From Acidimicrobiia bacterium (lineage in GTDB: Bacteria > Actinomycetota > Acidimicrobiia > Spongiisociales > ZC4RG35), in contig BPGJ01000007.1 in assembly GCA_026002975.1 (NCBI GenBank), positions 105,777-169,776 of the forward strand: a stretch of 64,000 bases of DNA, given 5' to 3'. Shown here piece by piece: positions 17,482-25,896 of this stretch. The position numbers and the translations under genes are program-made. Position 1 is the stretch's first letter. Every line of letters begins with the position of its first letter. The notes below the pieces were generated by a model, which saw only the letters and a program-made list of their open reading frames with translations, did no database searches and was not told where the DNA came from.

Positions 17482-17720
17482 TCCGTCACCTCCACCTCGA
17501 AGTCCTCGAGGACCGGGTTGGCGAGCAGCCGCCGACACATCTCGTCGACCGCGCTCCGTACCGCCTCCGGGTCGTCGCCGTCGACTTCCAGATGCAGGGT
17601 GCGGTCCACCCGGACCGACCGAACCTGAGAGAACCCGAGGTCGTGGAGGGCCCGAAGCGTGGTGGCGCCTTGGGGATCGGCGATGTCGGGTCGCCGGATC
17701 ACCCGCACCGTCACCCTCAT
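17478..17720 (-). CDS. purS: Phosphoribosylformylglycinamidine synthase subunit PurS
   Basis: An 80-residue bridge subunit of FGAM synthase: MRVTVRVIRRPDIADPQGAT, then LHDLGFSQVRSVRVDRTLHL and a C-terminal LANPVLEDFEVEV. This matches PurS in length and in the DPQG motif near residue 15. The start ATG at 17720 overlaps the purC stop (ATGA) and its stop overlaps purQ (GTGA). The frame is open further upstream, but that part is within purC. Confidence 0.95.
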   Translation of the reverse strand: MRVTVRVIRRPDIADPQGATTLRALHDLGFSQVRSVRVDRTLHLEVDGDDPEAVRSAVDEMCRRLLANPVLEDFEVEVTE

Positions 17721-18610
17721 CCGGTGTACTCCGAGAAGCTCCGACCGGTGATGCGTTCGTAGGCCTCGATGTAGCGGCGTCGGGTCCCTTCCACCACGTC
17801 GGGGGGGAGGGGAGGGGCGGGAGGTGAGTGGTCCCATCCCACCGAGTCGAGCCAGTCCCTGACGTATTGCTTGTCGAAGCTGGGCGGATCCTCGCCGGGT
17901 CTCCAACTCTCCGCCGGCCAATACCGGGAGGAGTCGGGAGTGAGGACTTCGTCGACCAGCAGCAGCTCGCCGTCGCAGAAGCCGAACTCGAACTTGGTGT
18001 CGGCCAGGAGCACACCTCTACGGGCGGCGTGGTCGGCGGCCCTAAGGTAGATGTCGATCGAGAGGTCGCGGAGCTTCTCGTACAGCTCGTCACCGACCAG
18101 GCTTCGGGCGCCGGCTTCGGTCAGGTTCTCGTCGTGTCCGGTGGTCGCCTTGGTCGCCGGGGTGAAGATCGGTTCGTCCAGCTTCTCGGCTTTGCGCAGC
18201 CCGGGCGGCAGGTGCTCGGTGGTGGGTCCCCCACCGGCCTGATACTCGCGCCACGACGAACCGTATAGGTATCCCCGCACCACGCACTCCATGGGAACCA
18301 CCTCGGCTCGGCGGACCACCATGGCCCGACCCCTCAGGTCCTCCCTCTCCTCGTCGTCCAAGCCGGGAACCCCCGACAGGTCGGTGGTCACGAAGTGGTT
18401 GGGAACGCCGAGCAGCTCGAAGAAGTAGAGGGAGAGCCCGGTGAGGACCCGCCCCTTGTCGGGGATAGGGTCGGGGAGGATCACGTCGTAGGCGGAGATC
18501 CGGTCGGTGGCGACGAACAGGAGATACCGGTCGTCGATCTCGTAGATCTCCCGCACCTTTCCGGAGGCTACGTGGGGCAGCTCGGGCACGGGCCGCCAGA
18601 GTAGCGTCAC
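17717..18610 (-). CDS. purC: Phosphoribosylaminoimidazole-succinocarboxamide synthase (SAICAR synthetase)
   Basis: Joins CAIR and aspartate using ATP. The 297 residues have GKVREIYEIDDRYLLFVATDRISAYD (quoted in pieces: GKVREIY, TDRISAYD), VVPMECVVRGYLYGSSWREY, LADTKFEFGF and LLVDEVLTPDSSRYWP. Its length matches the longer actinobacterial and fungal type rather than the roughly 240-residue E. coli form. The GTG start at 18610 overlaps the photolyase stop (GTGA), linking a light-dependent DNA repair gene to the purine chain. Confidence 0.96.
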   Translation of the reverse strand: MTLLWRPVPELPHVASGKVREIYEIDDRYLLFVATDRISAYDVILPDPIPDKGRVLTGLSLYFFELLGVPNHFVTTDLSGVPGLDDEEREDLRGRAMVVRRAEVVPMECVVRGYLYGSSWREYQAGGGPTTEHLPPGLRKAEKLDEPIFTPATKATTGHDENLTEAGARSLVGDELYEKLRDLSIDIYLRAADHAARRGVLLADTKFEFGFCDGELLLVDEVLTPDSSRYWPAESWRPGEDPPSFDKQYVRDWLDSVGWDHSPPAPPLPPDVVEGTRRRYIEAYERITGRSFSEYTG

Positions 18611-19929
18611 CGATCGACCTCCTGATCGAGGACAGCCCGGTATCGCTGTAGGGCGGCGGCTCGCGACTCCCGGAGGTCGACGATCGGAGCCGGATAGGCG
18701 CCCCGGACGAGCGGTTCAGGGGCCAGCCAAGGGGTGTGCACATACCGGTCGGGGAGGTTCTCCAGCTCGGGCACCCATCGTCGGATGTATCGGCCGGCGG
18801 GGTCGTGTCGTCTCGACTGGAGTATCGGATTCAGGATCCTGAAGTAGGGAGCCCGGTCCAGGCCGATCCCGGCCACCCACTGCCAGTTGCCCACGTTTTG
18901 GGAGACGTCGCCGTCGAGGAGATGGCGGCGAAACCATCGTTCGCCCAGCCTCCAGTCGATCCCCAGGTTCTTCACCAGGAAAGAAGCCGTCACCATCCGG
19001 ACCCGGTTCGGAAGCCAACCCTCGGCGAGGAGTTGACGCATCCCCGCGTCGACCAGCGGATAGCCGGTGTGCCCGGTCTTCCAGGCTTCCAAGGCTTCGG
19101 GGTCGTCCAGCCATCGGATCCGGTCGAATCGGGGATCCAAGCTCCTGGTCACCAGGTCGGGGCGGAACCACATGAGGTGAGCCAGGTAGTCCCGCCACGC
19201 CACCTGACGGACGAACTCGCTGCCGCCCGCGGTGCGGGCCTCGACGACCAGACGTCGGGCGTCCAACGTGCCGAACTTGAGGTCAGTCGAGAGGTGACTG
19301 GTTGGGTCGAGGTCCAGGCGGCCTCGGTCCGTCTCGTACCGGTCGATCCTGCCCAGGAACTCCCTCAGGGCCCGCTCGGCCGCCTCCTCCCCTGCTCGAC
19401 CCTCCCACCGGGAGGGAGGAACCCCGTCGCCGGGGTCGTCGGTGGGTGCGCCGTCTCCCGGCTCCGGCCACAGGTCCCATTCGGCTTCTGTCCAGGCGCG
19501 GTGAAACGAGGCGAAGGTTTGGGGGAGGGCGCCCTTGCGGGTGGTAACCGACCCGGGGGGGAGCACGAAACACCCCTCGTGAACGAAGGTCCGAGCCTGG
19601 ATGCGGGAATCCCTGGCGCGGGCGTACGGCGTCACGTCACGGTTGAAGAAGACCTCGTCGGCCCGGAACCGCTCGACCACCCGAGGGACCACCTCCACCG
19701 GGTCGCCGACCACCACGTGTAGGCGACCCCCGGAGTCTCCGAGGCGCTCGTCCAGGGCGCGGAGGTGGGCTGCGAGTAGCGTCACCCTCCTGGGTGAGCA
19801 GCGGTTCCACAGGTGGGGGTCGACCACGAACAGGGGAACCACCCGCCGGTGCCGCCGGGTGGCGTCCGACCAGGCCGGGTTGTCGGCCAGGCGGAGGTCC
19901 CGGCGGAACCACACCACCCCGACGCTCAT
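18607..19929 (-). CDS. phrB: Deoxyribodipyrimidine photolyase (class I CPD type)
   Basis: Repairs UV pyrimidine dimers with blue light and FADH-. The 440 residues start MSVGVVWFRRDLRLADNPAW (photolyase N-terminal antenna domain). FAD-domain motifs include DLKFGTLDARRL, WRDYLAHLMWFRPD, TGYPLVDAGMRQLLAEGWLPNR, RMVTASFLVKNLGIDWR, and GDVSQNVGNWQWVAGIGLDRAPYFRI (residues about 344-369). The electron-transfer Trp positions in the last motif are present. The start overlaps the preceding acyltransferase stop (ATGA) and the stop overlaps purC (GTGA). The antenna cofactor (folate or deazaflavin) is undetermined. Confidence 0.94.
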   Translation of the reverse strand: MSVGVVWFRRDLRLADNPAWSDATRRHRRVVPLFVVDPHLWNRCSPRRVTLLAAHLRALDERLGDSGGRLHVVVGDPVEVVPRVVERFRADEVFFNRDVTPYARARDSRIQARTFVHEGCFVLPPGSVTTRKGALPQTFASFHRAWTEAEWDLWPEPGDGAPTDDPGDGVPPSRWEGRAGEEAAERALREFLGRIDRYETDRGRLDLDPTSHLSTDLKFGTLDARRLVVEARTAGGSEFVRQVAWRDYLAHLMWFRPDLVTRSLDPRFDRIRWLDDPEALEAWKTGHTGYPLVDAGMRQLLAEGWLPNRVRMVTASFLVKNLGIDWRLGERWFRRHLLDGDVSQNVGNWQWVAGIGLDRAPYFRILNPILQSRRHDPAGRYIRRWVPELENLPDRYVHTPWLAPEPLVRGAYPAPIVDLRESRAAALQRYRAVLDQEVDR

Positions 19930-20894
19930 CGGGCGAGCCTCTCTCCGACCCATCCGTCCACCCGGGACCACAAGCCGAGGATCCATTCGACCCGGGCTGC
20001 TCGATCACCGGGAATCTCGGAATGGGGTGTCCGCCACAGTTCCACCTCGATGGTTCGGCCCACCAGCCTGCCGTCGAACAGGTCGGCCACGGTCGCCAGT
20101 CCCTCCAGACCGGTGTGGGTGAGGGTCACGACGTCCAGCGGGTTGGCCTCCAAGGCCGCGAGTACCCCGCCCGGGCGGGGAGGCATCACCCAGCGAAGGT
20201 CGCGGGCCAGGCGATACATGCCGGGGTTGCGCCGCGCCAGCCGCTCGAGGTGCCGACGCTGCTTCTCTGGGGTGAACCGGGTCCCCTCCGGGTAGATGAG
20301 GATCGCTTCTCCCCGCTGCAGGTCCGCGGCGAGTTCCGCCACGAGGGACGCCTGGTCGGCGCGGGCCGCCCGGTCCACGAACCGGTTGGGGAGACGGCTC
20401 CCGGCCAGGTCCAAACAAGGGTCGACCAAGAGCTCCCTCTTCAGGACGTAGCGCAGCTTGATGCCGTGGAGGCGTGTGACCAGGTGGGCGGGGATCAGCG
20501 TGTCGACGATGCTGGTGTGACGGCTCACCAGGAGGAATGGGCTCTCCGCCAGGTTCTCTTCCCCTCTCACCACCAGCCGGAGCGAGAAGAGGCGGCGGAG
20601 CGCCTGGTAGAGGGCCTCCGCCCACATCCGTTGGATCGCATAGGTGGCCCGGATCTTCAGCTCGGAGGGGAAAATCGCGGTGACGGTGATCGCCAGTATC
20701 CCCAAGGTCTCGACCGCGAGGTAGACCGCCGACATCATGGTGAGGCGGGTCACCACCCATCGGCGGGGACGGACGACGTCCACGACCAGCGTGATCGTCG
20801 CCAGCAGGGGCAACCCGGCCCACACCGCGGCGGCGGCCATCAGATAGACGGGAATCGTCCAGCAGCGGCGCCTCAGGTCGTTCGCCCGGCTCAC
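19926..20894 (-). CDS. Lysophospholipid acyltransferase family protein (PlsC-like), membrane anchored
   Basis: A 322-residue putative 1-acyl-glycerol-3-phosphate or related acyltransferase. Two N-terminal hydrophobic segments (about residues 14-38 and 50-72) precede the catalytic domain. LLVSRHTSIVDTLIP is motif I (HxxxxD) and AILIYPEGTRFTPEK is motif III (EGTR). It is longer than PlsC (about 240) because of a C-terminal extension with PPRPGGVLAALEANPLDVV. The GTG start overlaps the lipoprotein stop and its own stop overlaps phrB. Its acceptor lipid is not known. Confidence 0.85.
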   Translation of the reverse strand: MSRANDLRRRCWTIPVYLMAAAAVWAGLPLLATITLVVDVVRPRRWVVTRLTMMSAVYLAVETLGILAITVTAIFPSELKIRATYAIQRMWAEALYQALRRLFSLRLVVRGEENLAESPFLLVSRHTSIVDTLIPAHLVTRLHGIKLRYVLKRELLVDPCLDLAGSRLPNRFVDRAARADQASLVAELAADLQRGEAILIYPEGTRFTPEKQRRHLERLARRNPGMYRLARDLRWVMPPRPGGVLAALEANPLDVVTLTHTGLEGLATVADLFDGRLVGRTIEVELWRTPHSEIPGDRAARVEWILGLWSRVDGWVGERLAR

Positions 20895-21430
20895 GAATCC
20901 AGTCTGAACGATCCCATCAGCTCCCTGATGAGAGGAGCCCGCCTCGGGAACGTCTCGGTCGGAGTGATGTAGGTGACCTCCCAAACGGTTCCCCGGTGCA
21001 GCACGAGGAGCCGTGCGACGGTTACCGGCACCCCGCTCGCCACCCCTTCGGCGGTCACTCCCCGGCCCACCACCCCTTCTCCCACCTGTACTTCGTTCTC
21101 TTCGACCACCCGTACACCATCGAGGAACTGGCTGAGCCTCCCCACCTCGCCCAGGTAGTAGGCCGCGGGAGGGAAGTCGTCGGGCACGTCGATCACCGCC
21201 ACGTTGAACCGGTCCGGCACGGACGCCGGAGGGTCGAACACGACCAGCCCGTCTTCCTCCTCCCGGGGCGTCCAACCCTGGGGGTAGGCGATCTCGAAAC
21301 CCGATCCCGAGTAGGTCTGGAGCGTGTCCTGGTTCACCACCAGGGTGCTCGGCGGAGTGGTCGGGACGGATTCGGCGGGGCGGCAGGCGGCGACGGCCGC
21401 CGTGACGAGGAGGAGAGCGAGGAGACGCAT
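20891..21430 (-). CDS. Predicted lipoprotein with PsbP/DcrB-like domain
   Basis: A 179-residue exported lipoprotein: signal MRLLALLLVTAAVAAC with Cys16 as the lipidation site, a short Pro/Thr linker, then a compact domain (YSGSGFEIAYPQGWTPREEEDG, quoted in part; ... VWEVTYITPTETFPRRAPL ... SFRLDS). The aromatic-Gly-Trp entry strand and a late 'relvlSF' helix resemble the PsbP/Mog1/DcrB fold, which is a resemblance only. It heads the seven-gene chain ending in purL. A TAGCCT box lies 11 nt upstream of the ATG. Confidence 0.72.
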   Translation of the reverse strand: MRLLALLLVTAAVAACRPAESVPTTPPSTLVVNQDTLQTYSGSGFEIAYPQGWTPREEEDGLVVFDPPASVPDRFNVAVIDVPDDFPPAAYYLGEVGRLSQFLDGVRVVEENEVQVGEGVVGRGVTAEGVASGVPVTVARLLVLHRGTVWEVTYITPTETFPRRAPLIRELMGSFRLDS

Positions 21431-21441
21431 GGAGGGTCGTC

Positions 21442-21447
21442 AGGCTA
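21442..21447 (-). promoter_or_regulatory. -10 box TAGCCT for the lipoprotein-plsC-phrB-purCSQL chain
   Basis: TAGCCT on the minus strand, 11 nt before the ATG at 21430. It is the only visible promoter-like site for a chain reaching to 14568. A divergent TAACTT box for the next gene begins 5 nt further right. Confidence 0.5.
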
Positions 21448-21452
21448 ACCGC

Positions 21453-21458
21453 TAACTT
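21453..21458 (+). promoter_or_regulatory. -10 box TAACTT for the hotdog-fold gene
   Basis: TAACTT lies 8 nt before the GTG start at 21467, with no Shine-Dalgarno. It is back to back with the minus-strand TAGCCT box. Confidence 0.45.
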
Positions 21459-21466
21459 CCCTCACG

Positions 21467-21799
21467 GTGACGGCCGGTTTCGACCTAGGTATGCAGAAGG
21501 CGGGTCGGGGAGTCGCCCGGCTGGTCGTCCGACCCGAGCACTTGAACTTCCTCGAGGTGACCCACGGCGGGGTGGTGTTCGGGGTGGCGGTGGCGGCCGC
21601 CCGCGACCTGACCGACGGCCGACTGTTCGACTGTCACCTCCTGCTCACCGGACGGAGCGGACTCGGTGACACCTTGCTGGCCACCGCCACGCTCGTCACC
21701 GAGGGGAGGACGCTGTCGGGGGTACGGGTCGAGGTGAGGCGGGACGACGGCCGTCTGGTCGGTGTGCTCCAGGGTGAGCTGATCCGGGGGTCCCGGTAG
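21467..21799 (+). CDS. Hotdog-fold thioesterase (PaaI-like)
   Basis: A 110-residue protein with the PaaI/YdiI hotdog signature: VRPEHLNFLEVTHGGVVFGVAVAAA (HGG-V-F turn), then the strand pair GDTLLATATLVTEGRTLSGVRVEV and a final VGVLQGELI. It probably hydrolyses an acyl-CoA or acyl-protein thioester. The GTG start is set by the upstream box. The LCP gene follows 12 nt downstream on the same strand. Confidence 0.78.
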   Translation: MTAGFDLGMQKAGRGVARLVVRPEHLNFLEVTHGGVVFGVAVAAARDLTDGRLFDCHLLLTGRSGLGDTLLATATLVTEGRTLSGVRVEVRRDDGRLVGVLQGELIRGSR

Positions 21800-21802
21800 C
21801 AT
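21797..21802 (+). promoter_or_regulatory. -10 box TAGCAT for the LCP gene
   Basis: TAGCAT overlaps the stop codon of the thioesterase gene and lies 9 nt before the GTG at 21812. Confidence 0.45.
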
Positions 21803-21811
21803 CGCCGCCTG

Positions 21812-22933
21812 GTGAGGTCTTGGATCCGTTCCCATCCCCGCAAGGTCGTCCTGTTGCTGGTGGGCGGAATGATCCTCGGATACGTCGGCTACCAGGCGGT
21901 CGCCTCGGTCATGGCGTTCAACCGCATCGCCAGCGAGGAGTTCGACCCGGCCGAAGCCGCCCAAGCCATGCAGGAGCCTGCACCCACCACGACGCTGGTG
22001 GTCAACGGACCGGAGGAGGCTCCCACGGTTCCGGCCCCCCGCTACGAGCGTCTCGAAGCCGAGAGGCTGATGGAGTCGAGGGATCTGGAACAGGGGGACA
22101 GCTTCAGCGTGCCCTACGCGGTCAGCCCTCCGTTACCGGACGATATGTTCGAATCGATCCTGCTCATCGGTTCGGACGCCAGCGGGTTCCTCGCCGACGT
22201 GATCATCGACGTGCTGCTGCCCGCCGACGGCTCCAATCCGATCGTCTTTTCGATCCCCCGGGATCTGTACCTGCTGGACGAATGTGACGGTGGTTACAGC
22301 AGGGCGAACGCCGCCCTGGGAGGATGCCGCGGGGTGGCGTCCGGTCCCGAGCTGTTGGCTCTCACCGTCCAACGGTTCACCGGTATCGAGGTCGACCACT
22401 ACGTACGAGTCGATTTCGACGGTTTCAAGACGGTGATCGACCGGATGGGGGGTGTGACCATCTGCGTGGGGGACACCCCGGTGCGGGACGTCAAGGCCCA
22501 CCTCGAGATCGGCGCCGGCTGCCACCATGTGGGGGGCGAGACGGCCCTGGCCTGGGTACGTTCCCGGTCGCCCGAGAAGCTCATCGACGGCCAGTGGGTG
22601 GCGGTGGGGGGATCCGACTTCCTTCGCCAGCGGCGCCAGCAGGATCTCCTCTTCCAGTTGGCCGACAAGCTCGCCTCCTACTCCACCGTGGCTTCCCTGG
22701 CGTCCGCCTTGGAGAATCTGGCTTCGGCGGTGCGGATGGACTCGGGGTGGAGCATCTGGGAGGTGGCCCAACTCGGGTTCCGTTATCGAGGGCTCGACCG
22801 GGACGAAGTGATCCGGCTCTCCATCCCCACCGAGGATTACCGGACGGGCGCGGGAGCCCAGGTGCTGCTGCCCACCGAGAGTTTCAACCGGGTCCTCGGC
22901 GAGGTGTATCCGCCGGCTCGGCTCACACCGTGA
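21812..22933 (+). CDS. LytR-CpsA-Psr (LCP) family cell-wall glycopolymer ligase
   Basis: A membrane-anchored phosphotransferase attaching polyprenyl-linked glycopolymers to peptidoglycan. The 373 residues have a cytoplasmic basic start (MRSWIRSHPRKVV), one TM helix (about residues 11-32), a Thr/Pro linker, and an LCP core: ESILLIGSDA, DVIIDVLLPADGSNPIVFSI ending in PRD, then KTVIDRMGGVTICV, and HVGGETALAWVRSR with its conserved Arg pair. Two Cys pairs in the middle could form disulfides outside the membrane. GTG start, leaderless pattern. Its 3' end overlaps purB by 11 bp. Confidence 0.92.
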   Translation: MRSWIRSHPRKVVLLLVGGMILGYVGYQAVASVMAFNRIASEEFDPAEAAQAMQEPAPTTTLVVNGPEEAPTVPAPRYERLEAERLMESRDLEQGDSFSVPYAVSPPLPDDMFESILLIGSDASGFLADVIIDVLLPADGSNPIVFSIPRDLYLLDECDGGYSRANAALGGCRGVASGPELLALTVQRFTGIEVDHYVRVDFDGFKTVIDRMGGVTICVGDTPVRDVKAHLEIGAGCHHVGGETALAWVRSRSPEKLIDGQWVAVGGSDFLRQRRQQDLLFQLADKLASYSTVASLASALENLASAVRMDSGWSIWEVAQLGFRYRGLDRDEVIRLSIPTEDYRTGAGAQVLLPTESFNRVLGEVYPPARLTP

Positions 22934-24224
22934 CGGCTTCCAGCCGGTCGAACACCACCCCGATGTGACCCAGGAACCTCTCGGGGTGGAAGCAGGCTTC
23001 GAGGGTCTGCCGGTCCAAGGTGACCCGCGGGTCGGCGATCAACACGTCGAGGAGATGGGGGGTCTCGCCGGCGGCGACTTGGAGGGAGCCCTCTTGGACG
23101 ATGCGGTAGGCGGTGTCCCGGTCGAGGCCCTGCTCCGACACCAGCGTCAGTAACACGGCTTGGGACGCGACCAGCCCTCGGGTGGAATCCAGGTTCGCAC
23201 GCATCCGATCCGAATCCACTTCCAGGCCCTCCATCAGATCGGCGAAACGGACCAGCATGTAGTGGAGCACCTGGCAGGCGTCGGGGAGGGTGACCCGTTC
23301 CACCGACGAGTGGCTGATGTCCCTCTCGTGCCAGAGGGCCACGTTCTCCAACCCGGTCAGCCCGTAGCCGCGGAGCAGCCGGGCCAGACCGGTGATCCGC
23401 TCCGAAAGGATCGGGTTGCGCTTGTGCGGCATCGCCGACGACCCCTTCTGCCCCGACCCGAACGGCTCGCGGACCTCACCCACCTCGGGTCGTTGGAGGA
23501 GTCGAATCTCGGTGGCGAAACGCTCCAACGAGGCCCCGACCAGAGCCAGGGTCTGGAGGAGCTCGGCGTGACGGTCCCGGGGAACCACCTGGGTGGAGGC
23601 GGATTCGGGTGTCAACCCCAGACGCTGGCAGACGTAGGCCTCGACCGCGGGCGGCACGTGGGCGTAGGTCCCCACCGCCCCGCTGACCTTCCCGACTGCC
23701 ACCCTGTCCCGGGCGGTCCTGAGCCGTTCGACCCCGCGGGCCGTCTCGAAGGCCCAGCCGGCCAGTTTGAGGCCGAAGGTGGTCGGTTCGGCCCACATGC
23801 CGTGGGTCCTTCCCAGCATCACGGTGTCGCGATGGCGAAACGCCATGGCCTTCAGGCTCTGGAAGAGGCGTCGAGCGCGGTCGATCAGGAGGTCGCAGGC
23901 CTGGGACAGGATCACCCCGGTCGCGGTGTCCAGCACGTCCGAGGACGTGAGTCCGTAGTGGACCCACTCCCCTCCCGGTCCGGCGGCTGCTGCCAGTACG
24001 TCCACGAAGGCGGCCAGATCGTGGTTGGTGACCCGTTCCCGCTCTGCGACCTGTGTCGGAGTGGGCACCGGGGCCGCCTCCACCGCGGCTACCGCCTCCC
24101 GGGGGACCACCCCCAGGTCGGCCCATGCCCGCAGGGCGAGGATCTCCACTTCGGTCCAAACTTCGAGGCGGCGGTGGTCGGAGAACACCTCCGCCATCTC
24201 GGGCAGCGAATAGCGGGGGATCAC
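22923..24224 (-). CDS. purB: Adenylosuccinate lyase
   Basis: Cleaves SAICAR and adenylosuccinate, acting both in IMP synthesis and in AMP formation. The 433 residues include YSLPEMAEVFSDHRRLEVW, YGLTSSDVLDTA, GRTHGMWAEPTTFGLKLAGW, and the fumarase-superfamily signature GSGQKGSSAMPHKRNP with the catalytic Ser loop. The GTG start at 24224 sits 1 nt after the purE stop, so purE-purB are one transcription unit. Converges on the LCP gene. Confidence 0.97.
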   Translation of the reverse strand: MIPRYSLPEMAEVFSDHRRLEVWTEVEILALRAWADLGVVPREAVAAVEAAPVPTPTQVAERERVTNHDLAAFVDVLAAAAGPGGEWVHYGLTSSDVLDTATGVILSQACDLLIDRARRLFQSLKAMAFRHRDTVMLGRTHGMWAEPTTFGLKLAGWAFETARGVERLRTARDRVAVGKVSGAVGTYAHVPPAVEAYVCQRLGLTPESASTQVVPRDRHAELLQTLALVGASLERFATEIRLLQRPEVGEVREPFGSGQKGSSAMPHKRNPILSERITGLARLLRGYGLTGLENVALWHERDISHSSVERVTLPDACQVLHYMLVRFADLMEGLEVDSDRMRANLDSTRGLVASQAVLLTLVSEQGLDRDTAYRIVQEGSLQVAAGETPHLLDVLIADPRVTLDRQTLEACFHPERFLGHIGVVFDRLEAVTV

Positions 24225-24225
24225 C

Positions 24226-24690
24226 TCATCCGGCCAGGGTCTTGCGGGTCAGCTCCTCCCGGTAGCCCCGGAGCTTGGCATGTAGCCCCTCATCGGACAG
24301 GGCCAGGATGGCCACCGCCAGCAAGGCCGCGTTGGCGGCGCCGTCGACCGCGACCGTGGCGACGGGAATCCCGGTCGGCATCTGAACCGTGGAGAGCAGC
24401 GCGTCGAAACCCCCCAGCGAAGCCGACAGGGGGACCCCGATGACCGGCAGCAGCGACTTGGCGGCCATCACTCCCGCCAGGTGGGCCGCTTTGCCGGCAC
24501 CGGCGATGATCACCTTCAACCCCCGGTCGGCAGCGGTCTCGGCGTACTCCAACGCCTGGTCGGGTGTCTTGTGTGCGGAGAGGACCCGCATCTCGTGGGG
24601 GACACCGAACTCCTCCAGGATGTCCGCGGCCTTCTGCATGGTCGGTTTGTCGGAGGCAGATCCCATGACGATTCCGATCATGGGCTCCAT
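24226..24690 (-). CDS. purE: 5-(carboxyamino)imidazole ribonucleotide mutase
   Basis: Forms CAIR from N5-CAIR (class I) or from AIR and CO2 (class II). The 154 residues read MIGIVMGSASDKPTMQKAAD, FGVPHEMRVLSAHKTPDQAL, IIAGAGKAAHLAGVMAA, PVIGVPLSASLGGFDALLST and MPTGIPVATVAVDGAANAAL, a normal bacterial PurE. No purK is visible anywhere in the window, so the N5-CAIR source is elsewhere or not needed. Met4 at 24681 is an alternative start. TAATCT 6 nt upstream fits leaderless transcription. Confidence 0.95.
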   Translation of the reverse strand: MEPMIGIVMGSASDKPTMQKAADILEEFGVPHEMRVLSAHKTPDQALEYAETAADRGLKVIIAGAGKAAHLAGVMAAKSLLPVIGVPLSASLGGFDALLSTVQMPTGIPVATVAVDGAANAALLAVAILALSDEGLHAKLRGYREELTRKTLAG

Positions 24691-24696
24691 CCTAGG

Positions 24697-24706
24697 AGAT
24701 TACGGT
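24697..24706. promoter_or_regulatory. Overlapping divergent -10 boxes between purE and the YcaQ-like gene
   Basis: TAATCT on the minus strand (24697-24702), 6 nt before purE, overlaps TACGGT on the plus strand (24701-24706), 8 nt before the ATG at 24715. The two polymerases would compete for the same bases. Confidence 0.45.
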
Positions 24707-24714
24707 GCCGGGTC

Positions 24715-25896
24715 ATGCCGGCCCGCATGACCGCCGCTCAGGCTCGCCGGGTCGCGGTCGCCTCCTTGGGTCTGGCTCACCCCAAACCGGCCGGCCGGAT
24801 CGACGTCAGACACTTCAGGAGGGTGCTCCACACCCTGGGGGTGGTCCAGCTCGACTCGGTGAACGTGCTCTGCCGAGCACACTACATGCCCTTCTACTCC
24901 CGTCTGGGTCCGTACCCGGCCGACCGGCTCGACGCCTGGCTCTGGGGCAGCGGGGAGGTGTTCGAATATCCCGGCCACGAAGCATCGGTGATGCCCGTCG
25001 AGCTCTACCCGACGATGCGACACCGGATGGCCGACGGCCACCGGTGGAACTCGGTCGACCAGGCCGCCGCCCGGCATCCCGACCTGGCGGAGAGGGTGAT
25101 GAACCGGATCCAAGCGGACGGTCCGCTGGCGGCGGGGGACCTGCAAGGCGGTCCGGGGGGCGGATGGTCGGGTTGGAGACCGGCGAGGCTGGTCATGGAG
25201 CAGCTGGTCGCCCGAGGCGAGCTGGCGGTGGCCTTCCGGGATGCGCGGTTCGTGGTCCACTACGACCTTCCCGAGAGGGTGATACCGGCTCGTGTACTGG
25301 CTGCGCCGACTCCGGACGGACCGGAGGCCCGCCGGGAACTCGTCGATAGAGCCGTCCGGGCGTTGGGGGTGGCCGACCTGCCGGCCGTGGCCGACTACTG
25401 GAGGATGGGCCGGCGCGAAGCCGGAGAAGCCGTCGATGCCCTGGTCGCCCGAGGTCGGCTGCAGCGGGTCGAGGTGCAAGGGTGGACCCGACCGGCCTAC
25501 GTCAGCCCCGACGTCGTGATTCCCCGGTCGGTGTCGACCGCGACCCTGGTGTCTCCGTTCGACCCTCTGGTGTGGTATCGACCTCGGGTGGCCCAGCTCT
25601 TCGGGTTCGACTTTCGGATCGAGATCTACGTACCGGCCGATCGCCGTCGGCACGGCTACTACGTGCTGCCCTTCCTCCTGGACGATCGTCTGGTGGCCCG
25701 GGTCGACCTCAAGGCGGATCGGCGGGAGGCCCGCCTGAGGGTCCTCGCCGCCTACGGGGAAGACGCCGCCGACCGGCCGCAGGTGGTCATCCATCTGGCG
25801 GAGGAGCTCCGCACGATGGCGGGCTGGCTAGGTCTACGGGAGGTCGAGGTGGGATCGAAAGGGGATCTCGCCGCTCTGCTTCGTCCGCTCGTCTAG
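24715..25896 (+). CDS. YcaQ/AlkX-like winged-helix protein (putative DNA glycosylase)
   Basis: A 393-residue member of the HTH_42 family, whose studied relatives (E. coli YcaQ, AlkZ/AlkX) unhook DNA crosslinks or excise alkylated bases. Seen: AAQARRVAVASLGL at the start, LGVVQLDSVNVLCRAHYMPFY (the QxD-type catalytic region QLDSVN), AWLWGSGEVFEYPGHEASVMP, WWH-like tandem segments, and the C-terminal TLVSPFDPLVWYRPRVAQLFGFDFRIEIYVP (quoted from residues about 277-307). The frame is open upstream into purE, but the ATG at 24715 is the first sensible start. Its TAG stop shares CTAG with the purD stop. Confidence 0.83.
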   Translation: MPARMTAAQARRVAVASLGLAHPKPAGRIDVRHFRRVLHTLGVVQLDSVNVLCRAHYMPFYSRLGPYPADRLDAWLWGSGEVFEYPGHEASVMPVELYPTMRHRMADGHRWNSVDQAAARHPDLAERVMNRIQADGPLAAGDLQGGPGGGWSGWRPARLVMEQLVARGELAVAFRDARFVVHYDLPERVIPARVLAAPTPDGPEARRELVDRAVRALGVADLPAVADYWRMGRREAGEAVDALVARGRLQRVEVQGWTRPAYVSPDVVIPRSVSTATLVSPFDPLVWYRPRVAQLFGFDFRIEIYVPADRRRHGYYVLPFLLDDRLVARVDLKADRREARLRVLAAYGEDAADRPQVVIHLAEELRTMAGWLGLREVEVGSKGDLAALLRPLV

